A stretch of DNA of 12,306 bases from Candidatus Methanophagales archaeon (GTDB lineage: Archaea; Halobacteriota; Syntropharchaeia; Alkanophagales; Methanospirareceae): contig JACGMN010000078.1 of NCBI GenBank assembly GCA_014061035.1, forward strand, positions 1 through 12,306, written 5' to 3'. Positions 4,381 to 11,198 of the stretch are shown one piece after another. The position numbers and the translations under genes were made by a program. The notes beneath the pieces were generated by a model, which had not been told where the DNA came from, did no database searches, and saw only the letters and a list, made by a program, of their open reading frames with translations. Positions within the stretch are counted from its first letter, which is position 1; every line of letters starts with the position of its first letter.

Positions 4381-7323
4381 TTATTTTTTCTCGACTCGAA
4401 CCGCCGCCGCCTTAACACCGGATGCTACTGACATATTACAGACCGCAGGGTTAGTGAGGATATTCGCCCGGGTCTCTGCAAAATGGAAGCTCATCGATAC
4501 TACGCCGGGAGGCACGCGGGCAGTAATCTTTATCTTAGTCTCAATCGAACCTCTACGCGAAGTAACTTTAACCGTATCCTCTGGACTAAGCCCCAGCGCT
4601 TCAGCATTCTGCGGATTAATCTCCATCAACTCTTCATTCAGAAGTTGATTCAAACCATCTACTCTACCAGTCATCGACCTATTGTGGTAGTGATAAAGTT
4701 TGCGGACCGTGGTAAGGATAAAAGGATACTCGCTATCTGTAGCCTCTGTCGCAAGCGGGCGGTAATCTACGGTAGAAAACTGACCGATGCCACGTGCAAA
4801 CTTACCCTTATGCATGATCTGCGTGCCCGGATGATCTATCGTAGGACAGGGCCATTGCAATCCTCCTTCGGCTTCGAGACGTGCATAGCTCATACCTCCA
4901 AAATAATGCGGCGTTAATCTTCTTACTTCTTCCCATATCTCTTCAGCAGAACGGTAATTCCAGCTAAGACTAAGATTAAGACTATCCCATCTTTTTGACA
5001 GCTCTCGAATGATCTCCCAATCTGGTCTGCTCTCTCCCCGCGGTTTGATAACCTGCCTGACTCGCTGTACACGTCGGGCAGTATTGATGAATGTCCCGTC
5101 TTTCTCGGCAAAAGAAGCTGCGGGCAGAAGAACGTCCGCGTATTTCGCCGTCTCTGTTAGGAAAAGGTCCTGCACTACTACGAATTCCATCTCTTCTAAG
5201 CACTTGCGAACGTGGTCTGCCTCCGGATTACTTATAACAGGGTCTTCTCCCATGATATACATAGCACGAGGACGCCTGTCCGGCTGGTGATGGAACATAT
5301 CTGCTATGGTTCTCCCTTGCACATCAGAAAGTTCAACGCCCCATGCATCAGAGAATTTAGCGCGTATTTCATCGCTGACACTCATCCCTTTGTATACCGG
5401 GCGTTCGAACTCTATGCTCTCGGCGATTATCTCACTCGTATCAGTATCTATCTCAAACTCCGATCCCGTCTCCATCTCCGTCTCCGTCTCTATATCTCCC
5501 TCCATCGTCAAACGCCGCCAGTAAGTGCCTGTATCTCTGTCACTGTGCAAAGGCTGGTAGCCCGTGAGAACATTTGGCAAACACCCCATATCGCAGGCCC
5601 CCTGGACGTTGTTTTGACCGCGGAGCGGGTTCATGCCTGCACTCGGTTTCCCTAAATTACCGGTAACCAGTGAAAGATTGGTCAATGCACAGACGTTCTC
5701 AGTACCGCACGTATGCTGTGTTATTCCCATGCAATAAAGAATAGCAGCACTATCAGCGCCAGCAAAGAGCCGTGCCGCCCTGATAATATCCTCTGCAGGT
5801 ACACCAGTTATCTCTGAGGTATATTCTGGCGTATATTCTTCGACGAACTCTTTCACATATTCAAAACCCTGTGTTCGCGTTTTAATAAATTCCTTATCTT
5901 CAAGCCCCTCTTTAATAATAACGTGCATTAATCCATTGAATAACGCTATATCTGTTCCTGATTTATGTTGTAAATGGAGATCAGCTATCTTTGTCAGCGG
6001 GATACTGCGAGGGTCCGCAACAATGAGCTTGCTGCCTTTTCTGACAGCTTCTCGTATCCTGTAACCGATGACAGGATGGTTCTCTGTCGGGTTAGAACCG
6101 GTTACCAGAATAGCGCCCGCGTCCTTTATCTCGTCAACGGTATTTGTCATTGCTCCACTGCCTAATACTGTGGACATACCGACTACTGTAGGGGCGTGAC
6201 AGAGGCGGGCACAGCAGTCAACACTGTTTGTCTTGAGAGAACGCAGGAATTTTTGGAATAGATAATTATCTTCATTAGTAACTCTTGCAGAAGCTAAGCC
6301 TGCCAACGCCTCAGGACCATACTTTGCCTGTATCTCCTTGAACTTATCTGCAATCAAATCAAGAGCGTCATCCCAGGATGTCTCTTCAAAAACGCCATCC
6401 CGTTTGATTAAAGGAGTAGTTAAACGGTCCGGATGGTTGAGGAAGTCATAACCAAACCGCCCTTTTACACAGAGCTGCCCTTTGTTTACCGGGCTACCGC
6501 GGTCGCCCTCGACAGATACTATCCGATCTCCTCTTACTCCGATGTAGATTCCACAGCCCGTACCGCAGTATGGGCAGATAGTCCTGACTTTACGTGCCGG
6601 TATCTCACTCTTCGTATAGCTTAAAGCTCCCGTAGGACAGCGTGTTACGCATTCACCGCAGGACTCACAGACAGATTCCGCTAACCACTTCCCGCCTAAC
6701 GTGCCTACTTTGCTATCCTTGCCTCGACCTGTGAAATCAATAGCTGTCACTCCATTGATCTCGTTACAGGTCCGGATACATATACCGCAGAGGATACAGC
6801 GTGTACGATCGATAATGAAGAACGGATTTGAGGTATCAACAGTGTCAGTAGCAGCAGTAGCAGCAGTAGTAGCAGTAGTAGCAGTAGCAGTGGCTTCTCC
6901 CGCATCATAATCATACCGCTTCAACCGTGCCAATCGCTCAGGAGTAATGCCTACAAAAGCAGAAACACGCTGTAAAACACAATCGTTGTTCCGCTGACAG
7001 GACTGACAATCAGGGTCGTGCTTGATTAAAATCAGCTCTATCAGTATACGGCGCAGTTCGGCTATAGCAGCGGAATCGGTAAGAACAACCATTCCGTCTT
7101 CAACTGGAACACGACAAGCGGTAACCAATTCGCCACCGATATCTACCATACAGACACGGCAACCGCCAAAAGTGGATAAATCCGGATGATAGCAGAGGTG
7201 TGGAATATAGATGCCTGCGGCACTTGCTGCTGCTAATACTGTCGATCCTTCAGTAACACTAATTTTTTGATCATCGATGAAGACTGTAACTGTATCTCGA
7301 TTAGAGTTCATGGTATCGTCCAT
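4381..7323 (-). CDS. fdhA: Formate dehydrogenase catalytic subunit, NuoG-like N-terminus
   Basis: This 980-residue Mo/W-bis-pterin enzyme should catalyse reversible formate oxidation to CO2. Numbering is from the ATG at 7323, chosen because GGAGG lies 11 bases upstream; the in-frame ATG at 7356 has no such site and overlaps nuoF. The [2Fe-2S] ligands are Cys44, 55, 58 and 70. The His-Cys cluster uses His102, Cys106, 109 and 115. Two ferredoxin-type [4Fe-4S] motifs are at Cys176-186 and Cys219-229. The catalytic domain has CPYCGTGC at 250-257 plus Cys285. Active-site Cys375-His376 and Arg568 in NPLRGQNNVQGACDMG are the formate dehydrogenase triad, with Cys in place of selenocysteine. Two low-complexity inserts are seen: an Ala/Thr tract at about 143-161 and a Glu/Thr/Asp tract at about 609-636. 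There is no signal peptide, so it is cytoplasmic. It is the last gene of the operon with nuoE- and nuoF-like genes. Confidence 0.9.
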   Translation of the reverse strand: MDDTMNSNRDTVTVFIDDQKISVTEGSTVLAAASAAGIYIPHLCYHPDLSTFGGCRVCMVDIGGELVTACRVPVEDGMVVLTDSAAIAELRRILIELILIKHDPDCQSCQRNNDCVLQRVSAFVGITPERLARLKRYDYDAGEATATATTATTAATAATDTVDTSNPFFIIDRTRCILCGICIRTCNEINGVTAIDFTGRGKDSKVGTLGGKWLAESVCESCGECVTRCPTGALSYTKSEIPARKVRTICPYCGTGCGIYIGVRGDRIVSVEGDRGSPVNKGQLCVKGRFGYDFLNHPDRLTTPLIKRDGVFEETSWDDALDLIADKFKEIQAKYGPEALAGLASARVTNEDNYLFQKFLRSLKTNSVDCCARLCHAPTVVGMSTVLGSGAMTNTVDEIKDAGAILVTGSNPTENHPVIGYRIREAVRKGSKLIVADPRSIPLTKIADLHLQHKSGTDIALFNGLMHVIIKEGLEDKEFIKTRTQGFEYVKEFVEEYTPEYTSEITGVPAEDIIRAARLFAGADSAAILYCMGITQHTCGTENVCALTNLSLVTGNLGKPSAGMNPLRGQNNVQGACDMGCLPNVLTGYQPLHSDRDTGTYWRRLTMEGDIETETEMETGSEFEIDTDTSEIIAESIEFERPVYKGMSVSDEIRAKFSDAWGVELSDVQGRTIADMFHHQPDRRPRAMYIMGEDPVISNPEADHVRKCLEEMEFVVVQDLFLTETAKYADVLLPAASFAEKDGTFINTARRVQRVRQVIKPRGESRPDWEIIRELSKRWDSLNLSLSWNYRSAEEIWEEVRRLTPHYFGGMSYARLEAEGGLQWPCPTIDHPGTQIMHKGKFARGIGQFSTVDYRPLATEATDSEYPFILTTVRKLYHYHNRSMTGRVDGLNQLLNEELMEINPQNAEALGLSPEDTVKVTSRRGSIETKIKITARVPPGVVSMSFHFAETRANILTNPAVCNMSVASGVKAAAVRVEKK

Positions 7324-7330
7324 AATCTTC

Positions 7331-9175
7331 CTATCCTCCTTTCCCCTCACCCTCAATAATCTCTACTTTCTCCCGTCCCGTAACCCGTCTCACAGCACTG
7401 AACTTATCAGAGCATGTCTCAAAACATATTGCGCATTTAAGACATTTAGTCTGGTCTATTACGTGTGGCACTTTCTTCTCGCCGCTTATTGCTTTACCCG
7501 GGCACTCATCCAAACAGAGCCCACAGCCTTTACACTTATCCTGATCAATCCAGTAAGCGATCAGTTCTTTGCAATAGAGCGCAGGACAGCTATTATCTGT
7601 AATATGTGCCTCATACTCGTGGCGGAAATAGCGTAAAGTGCTCAATACCGGGTTAGGAGCACTTTTACCTAGACCGCAGATTGAACTCGTGACGATTGCC
7701 TTGCCTATCTCTTCAAGCAAAGAAAGGTCTTCCAGTCTGCCGTCGCCACTAACTATGCCTTCCAGTATCTTTAACATCTGCTGTGTGCCTTCACGGCATG
7801 GAACGCACTGCCCGCACGATTCGTTCACGATAAATTCAAGAAAATATCTGGCGATATCTACCATGCATGAAGTCTCATCCAGTACAATCATACCACCAGA
7901 ACCCATCATCGCGCCTGCATCGAGCAAGGAATCAAAATCTACGTGTAAATCGAGCAGTTGCTCCGGCAAGCAGCCACCGGACGGACCGCCAATTTGAACC
8001 GCTTTAAAACTCAAATCGCCGTCTATACCGCCACCGATATCGAAGATGATCTCTTTTAACGTTATGCCCATGGGAACTTCTATCAAGCCATTATTCTTGA
8101 TCTTTCCTGCCAAGGCAAATATGGCTGTACCAGTGCTCTCTTTTGTTCCTATACTCGAGAACCAGTCCCCACCATTGATAATAATTTCCGGCACATAAGC
8201 GAAGGTTTTAACGTTATTTAAGAGAGTTGGTCTCCCCCACAGTCCTTCTTTAGTAGTATGGGGTCTTGGTGGCGGTTTGGGCTGGCCGCGAAACCCTTCT
8301 ATCGAGCGTACCAGTGCTGTAGATTCACCGCAGACAAAGGCACCGGCACCCTGGAATATTTTAATATCAAGATCGAAGTCTGTGCCCATAATCCGCGGTC
8401 CTAAGAACTTTCTCTGCTTTGCCTGTTCTATAGCAATTTTTAACCGTTTGACTGCGAGCGGGTACTCTGCGCGGACATAAATATAACCGTAGTTCGCGCC
8501 GATGGCATAAGCCGCGATGGTCATTCCTTCAAGCACTGCGTGTGGATTCCCTTCCAGAACAGATCGATCCATAAAAGCGCCAGGATCGCCTTCGTCACCA
8601 TTGCAGACGACGTATTTCGGCGTCTTCTCGATCTTTTGAATCGAATCCCATTTCTTACCAGCCGGGAAACCCGCTCCGCCTCTTCCTCGCAGCCCTGATA
8701 TTTTTATCTCTTCGATAACTTCCTCTGGCGAGATACCACCTATTAAAACCTTTTTTAATGCTTCATACCCGCCTGTTTTTATGTAACTATCAATATATTC
8801 CGGGTCAATCGTGCCGAAATTTTTAAGAAGAAGATGATGTTGTTTATCTAAAAAATGTTTAGCAGGCGTCTCTTTATCAGGTGATAACACCAGCAGGTCA
8901 TCAAGAGGAATTCCTTTGATAATATGTTCGGCTACAATATGGCGTGCATCTTCTGGAGATACTTTACCGTAGAGATATTTCTTTCCATCCGGACTCACAA
9001 CTTCTACCAGAGGCTCATTGTAGCACATACCTATACATCCGGTACGCTGTGGCCTGATATCTATACCCGAACTCTGCAAAGCTTCTTTTAAAGCGTCATA
9101 AGCTTTTGCTGCTCCAGCCGCGATACTACACGTAGTCAGACCGATTTTTACTTCGTACTGCGAGTTAAGCGTCAT
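7331..9175 (-). CDS. nuoF: NuoF/HydB-like flavoprotein subunit with ferredoxin tail
   Basis: This 614-residue subunit should bind FMN and NAD(P)(H) and pass electrons between the nucleotide and the Fe-S chain of the formate dehydrogenase. The N-terminal 90 residues are thioredoxin-like, with Cys16, Cys47 and Cys51 visible; three cysteines leave cluster binding unsure. The NuoF core has GLRGRGGAGFPAGKKW at 161-176, CNGDEGDPGAF at 191-201 and GAGAFVCGESTAL at 276-288 for FMN and nucleotide. ESCGQCVPCREG (Cys454, 457, 460) with Cys500 forms the N3-type [4Fe-4S] site. The C-terminus adds two ferredoxin-type motifs at Cys548-558 and Cys578-588. This is the HydB/HndC layout of soluble NAD(P)-linked hydrogenases and formate dehydrogenases, some of which bifurcate electrons. 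It overlaps the nuoE-like gene by ATGA, with GGAGG nine bases ahead of its start. The gap to fdhA is 7 bp. Confidence 0.9.
   Translation of the reverse strand: MTLNSQYEVKIGLTTCSIAAGAAKAYDALKEALQSSGIDIRPQRTGCIGMCYNEPLVEVVSPDGKKYLYGKVSPEDARHIVAEHIIKGIPLDDLLVLSPDKETPAKHFLDKQHHLLLKNFGTIDPEYIDSYIKTGGYEALKKVLIGGISPEEVIEEIKISGLRGRGGAGFPAGKKWDSIQKIEKTPKYVVCNGDEGDPGAFMDRSVLEGNPHAVLEGMTIAAYAIGANYGYIYVRAEYPLAVKRLKIAIEQAKQRKFLGPRIMGTDFDLDIKIFQGAGAFVCGESTALVRSIEGFRGQPKPPPRPHTTKEGLWGRPTLLNNVKTFAYVPEIIINGGDWFSSIGTKESTGTAIFALAGKIKNNGLIEVPMGITLKEIIFDIGGGIDGDLSFKAVQIGGPSGGCLPEQLLDLHVDFDSLLDAGAMMGSGGMIVLDETSCMVDIARYFLEFIVNESCGQCVPCREGTQQMLKILEGIVSGDGRLEDLSLLEEIGKAIVTSSICGLGKSAPNPVLSTLRYFRHEYEAHITDNSCPALYCKELIAYWIDQDKCKGCGLCLDECPGKAISGEKKVPHVIDQTKCLKCAICFETCSDKFSAVRRVTGREKVEIIEGEGKGG
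7335..7339 (-). promoter_or_regulatory. Ribosome binding site deciding the fdhA start
   Basis: On the minus strand, AAAGGAGG lies just inside the nuoF-like gene, and its GGAGG ends 11 bases before the ATG at 7323. This supports 7323 over the upstream in-frame ATG at 7356. Confidence 0.6.
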
Positions 9176-9684
9176 TGCTGCTTTCCTCCTCTTTTATCTG
9201 CTTTATGAGTACAAGTACGAGTACGTGTCTCTTCGAGAATTACTGCTACTTTATCAGGTGTGAAGTGCGCATAGATCTCTTCATTAAAGACAACGACCGG
9301 TGCCAGGCAGCAGCATCCAACACAGGCTACACGCTCCAGGCTGTACTCATAGTCTTCAGTAGTAGAACCACAGGCTATTCCGAGCTGCCGTTCAAAAGAT
9401 TCAATCAGTCGTGTAGCTCCTTTTACATGACAGGCGGTTCCGTAACAGACCGCAATTTTGTTCTTGCCTCGACGTGTAAAGTGAAATTGTTTATAAAATG
9501 TAGCTACACCATATACTTGACTCTCCGGCATAGTTAAGAAATCAGCAATTGCCTGCATAGCATCATCAGGTAAGTAACCGATATATCTCTGAGTATCCTG
9601 AAGGATTGGGATCAGCTCACTTCTTTCTCCTTTATATTGCGCGAATATCTTCTCAAGTTTGTTCTTGGTCTCATCCTCTTCCAT
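9172..9684 (-). CDS. nuoE: NuoE/HydC-like [2Fe-2S] subunit
   Basis: This 170-residue thioredoxin-fold ferredoxin is the usual partner of NuoF-type subunits. A helical N-terminus (SELIPILQDTQRYIGYLPDDA) precedes VYGVATFYKQF at 58-67. The four cluster ligands are Cys80 and Cys85 in CYGTAC and Cys121 and Cys125 in CVGCC. An extra cysteine at 126 makes an unusual CCC run at 124-126. The C-terminal tail past about 152 (TRTRTCTHKADKRGG) is simple and basic and is encoded by repeated codons, unlike the conserved core. There is an 8-bp gap from the upstream CO-dehydrogenase-epsilon-like gene and an ATGA overlap with the nuoF-like gene, so all are probably one transcript. A GGAGTGA sequence lies about 15 bases before the ATG, further than ideal. 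Confidence 0.9.
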   Translation of the reverse strand: MEEDETKNKLEKIFAQYKGERSELIPILQDTQRYIGYLPDDAMQAIADFLTMPESQVYGVATFYKQFHFTRRGKNKIAVCYGTACHVKGATRLIESFERQLGIACGSTTEDYEYSLERVACVGCCCLAPVVVFNEEIYAHFTPDKVAVILEETRTRTCTHKADKRGGKQQ

Positions 9685-9692
9685 TTTATTCT

Positions 9693-10274
9693 CTACTTTT
9701 CACTCCTCTTTTTCTTCCGTTCCTCGTTCGTTCTATTAATAACTTCTATAAGCTCTTCGATCTTCTCTAACCCTGCCTTACATAGAGTAAGCGTAGCATC
9801 TACGTGACCCAGCTTCCCGCAAAGAGCAATCGTATAGATGTCGGTGCCGTCTTTGATAATCTTTAGAGCAACATCTGCATAAGGGCAGTCGACTGCTATG
9901 AAGAGAGCGACATCATATTTGTTGTGCCCGATGACCAGATCGCCATGATACGGGTTTATCTCTACTGCGGTTCTCATTTGCGGGTAGTCTGGGCGGACGT
10001 CAAATATAGGTAGTATCTCTGCACCTATCGCTTTAGCCAATTTCCGCACCACCTTAGCTTTTTCCGGTGCTCCCTCTTCCCACGTCCAGAGAAGAAAGCG
10101 AGCAGGAGTGAAAATGACCGGTTTTTTGGCATTCAATACTATCTCGGCAATTTCCTGCAGTGCCTCTTCTTCCGGAACAATCTTCTCCTTCAGCAGGGCT
10201 TTGCCAGGTTCCGGATGCGGCATTTTTGATACCGCGTCCGGAGAGAGCAGTTCCCGGTATCTGTTTCTATTCAT
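9693..10274 (-). CDS. CO dehydrogenase/acetyl-CoA synthase epsilon-like protein
   Basis: This 193-residue cytoplasmic protein resembles the CO_dh family, the epsilon subunit (CdhB) of archaeal acetyl-CoA decarbonylase/synthase, which has a nucleotide-binding-like DHS fold. Supporting features are the start of a Rossmann-like unit (AKKPVIFTPARFLLW at 49-63), the following helix and strand (KVVRKLAKAIGAEILPIFD), then GDLVIGHNKYDVALFIAVD at 111-129 and a C-terminal KIEELIEVIN helix. There is no cluster-binding cysteine motif; Cys130, 152 and 165 are scattered. The last ten residues are highly charged. It is first in the operon with formate dehydrogenase subunits, and no other acetyl-CoA synthase gene is in the window. 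This suggests a recruited structural or FAD-binding subunit rather than an acetyl-CoA synthase part. The family call is from pattern memory; a generic DHS-fold protein is the alternative. Confidence 0.5.
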   Translation of the reverse strand: MNRNRYRELLSPDAVSKMPHPEPGKALLKEKIVPEEEALQEIAEIVLNAKKPVIFTPARFLLWTWEEGAPEKAKVVRKLAKAIGAEILPIFDVRPDYPQMRTAVEINPYHGDLVIGHNKYDVALFIAVDCPYADVALKIIKDGTDIYTIALCGKLGHVDATLTLCKAGLEKIEELIEVINRTNEERKKKRSEK

Positions 10275-10304
10275 CGCATATATGCAAATACAAAGGGTTT
10301 AACA

Positions 10305-10316
10305 ATTAATAAAACT
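10305..10316 (-). promoter_or_regulatory. TATA-like element for the formate dehydrogenase operon
   Basis: On the minus strand, AGTTTTATTAAT is centred about 36 bases before the ATG at 10274. At the usual spacing, transcription would begin near 10284, leaving a very short leader without a Shine-Dalgarno sequence. Confidence 0.35.
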
Positions 10317-10357
10317 CTTCACGCGGCTTCCCCGATTGTCTGATTATTTCTGTATAG

Positions 10358-10368
10358 TTTTTATATTA
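10358..10368 (+). promoter_or_regulatory. TATA element for the CCG-domain gene
   Basis: TTTTTATATTA is centred about 27 bases before the ATG at 10390, so the predicted transcription start coincides with the start codon. This points to a leaderless mRNA and agrees with the lack of a ribosome binding site. Confidence 0.5.
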
Positions 10369-10389
10369 CCGCACCTCTTCTTTAGTTCG

Positions 10390-11172
10390 ATGTTCAAAGA
10401 GAAAGAGAGACCGATCCTATATTTTGCAGGCTGTACCGCACTATATAGGCAGACTGAAATTGCTCACGCAACAGTAAAAATTATGAGAAGTGCCGGCATC
10501 GATCTTACAATAATGAACGAAGAAGTATGCTGTGGGTCTGTTTTCTTCAGAACCGGTTTTATAGACCTTGCAAAAGAACTGGCGGTAAAAAATATAGCGA
10601 AGATAAGAGAAACTGGAGCGAAGACTCTTCTGACTTCCTGTGCTGGATGCTACCAGATGCTTAAATCCGATTACGCGTCATTTATAGAGGGGGAACTGGT
10701 AGATTTTGAAGTTGAAATCTTCCATATAGTACAGCTTCTTTCACGCTTGATCGAGTCCCGCGATCTCAAGTTCACAGCAGAGGGGGGAGCAGGAGCAGAG
10801 GCTGGAGCAAGGAGCGAGTTGAAGGTGAAAGTCTCCTATCATGACCCCTGCCACCTTGGTAGAGGTTGCGAGATATATGAAGAACCGCGAAAGATACTGG
10901 AGCAAATTCCTGATATAGAACTGGTAGAGATGGAATGGATCAAGGATAAATCCTACTGTTGTGGTTCAGGTGCGGGTTTAAGAGCGTTATCTGAAGGTTT
11001 AGCTGTCTCGGTTGCGAGAAGGAGATTGGACGATGCGGTAAACAAGGGAGCAGAAGTTATAGTCTCCGCATGCCCTTTCTGTAAACATAATCTCAGTGAT
11101 TCCGCGATGAAGTATGGTATAAAGATTGATGTGAAGGACATAACCGAGATCGTGGCAGAAAGGATATTATAA
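10390..11172 (+). CDS. Two-CCG-domain Fe-S protein, HdrB/HdrD-like
   Basis: This 260-residue cytoplasmic protein has two complete cysteine-rich CCG domains. The first uses Cys15, the Cys47-Cys48-Gly motif and Cys84/Cys87 (TSCAGC). The second uses Cys154 (HDPCHLGRGC), the Cys190-Cys191-Gly motif and Cys228/Cys231 (SACPFC). These motifs bind non-cubane [4Fe-4S] clusters in heterodisulfide reductase HdrB/HdrD and occur in the related GlpC and LldE proteins. There is no separate ferredoxin domain, so electrons must come from a partner. A Gly/Ala-rich low-complexity insert (about 131-141) separates the domains. An in-frame TTG at 10336 would add 18 hydrophobic residues upstream, but the TATA placement favours the ATG at 10390. 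It is divergent from the formate dehydrogenase operon across 115 bp and is a candidate electron acceptor for it, which is inference. The substrate is unknown. Confidence 0.82.
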   Translation: MFKEKERPILYFAGCTALYRQTEIAHATVKIMRSAGIDLTIMNEEVCCGSVFFRTGFIDLAKELAVKNIAKIRETGAKTLLTSCAGCYQMLKSDYASFIEGELVDFEVEIFHIVQLLSRLIESRDLKFTAEGGAGAEAGARSELKVKVSYHDPCHLGRGCEIYEEPRKILEQIPDIELVEMEWIKDKSYCCGSGAGLRALSEGLAVSVARRRLDDAVNKGAEVIVSACPFCKHNLSDSAMKYGIKIDVKDITEIVAERIL

Positions 11173-11198
11173 AATAGAAGGATAATAAGAATTTGAAG

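Noticed and set aside
4483..4917. Plus-strand open frame antisense to fdhA, and similar long frames opposite other genes
   Set aside because: They are antisense shadows of well-supported coding regions with no recognisable motif or ribosome binding site.
6197..6202. Possible selenocysteine in the formate dehydrogenase active site
   Set aside because: The codon at the active position reads as cysteine (LCHAPT), and the frame has no internal TGA.
7324..7356. Upstream in-frame ATG at 7356 as the fdhA start
   Set aside because: It has no ribosome binding site and would overlap nuoF by 26 bases, while GGAGG is correctly placed for 7323.
10336..10389. TTG start adding 18 residues to the CCG protein
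   Set aside because: It would place the start upstream of the clear TATA element, and the extra residues are unlike the family N-terminus, which begins close to YFAGC.
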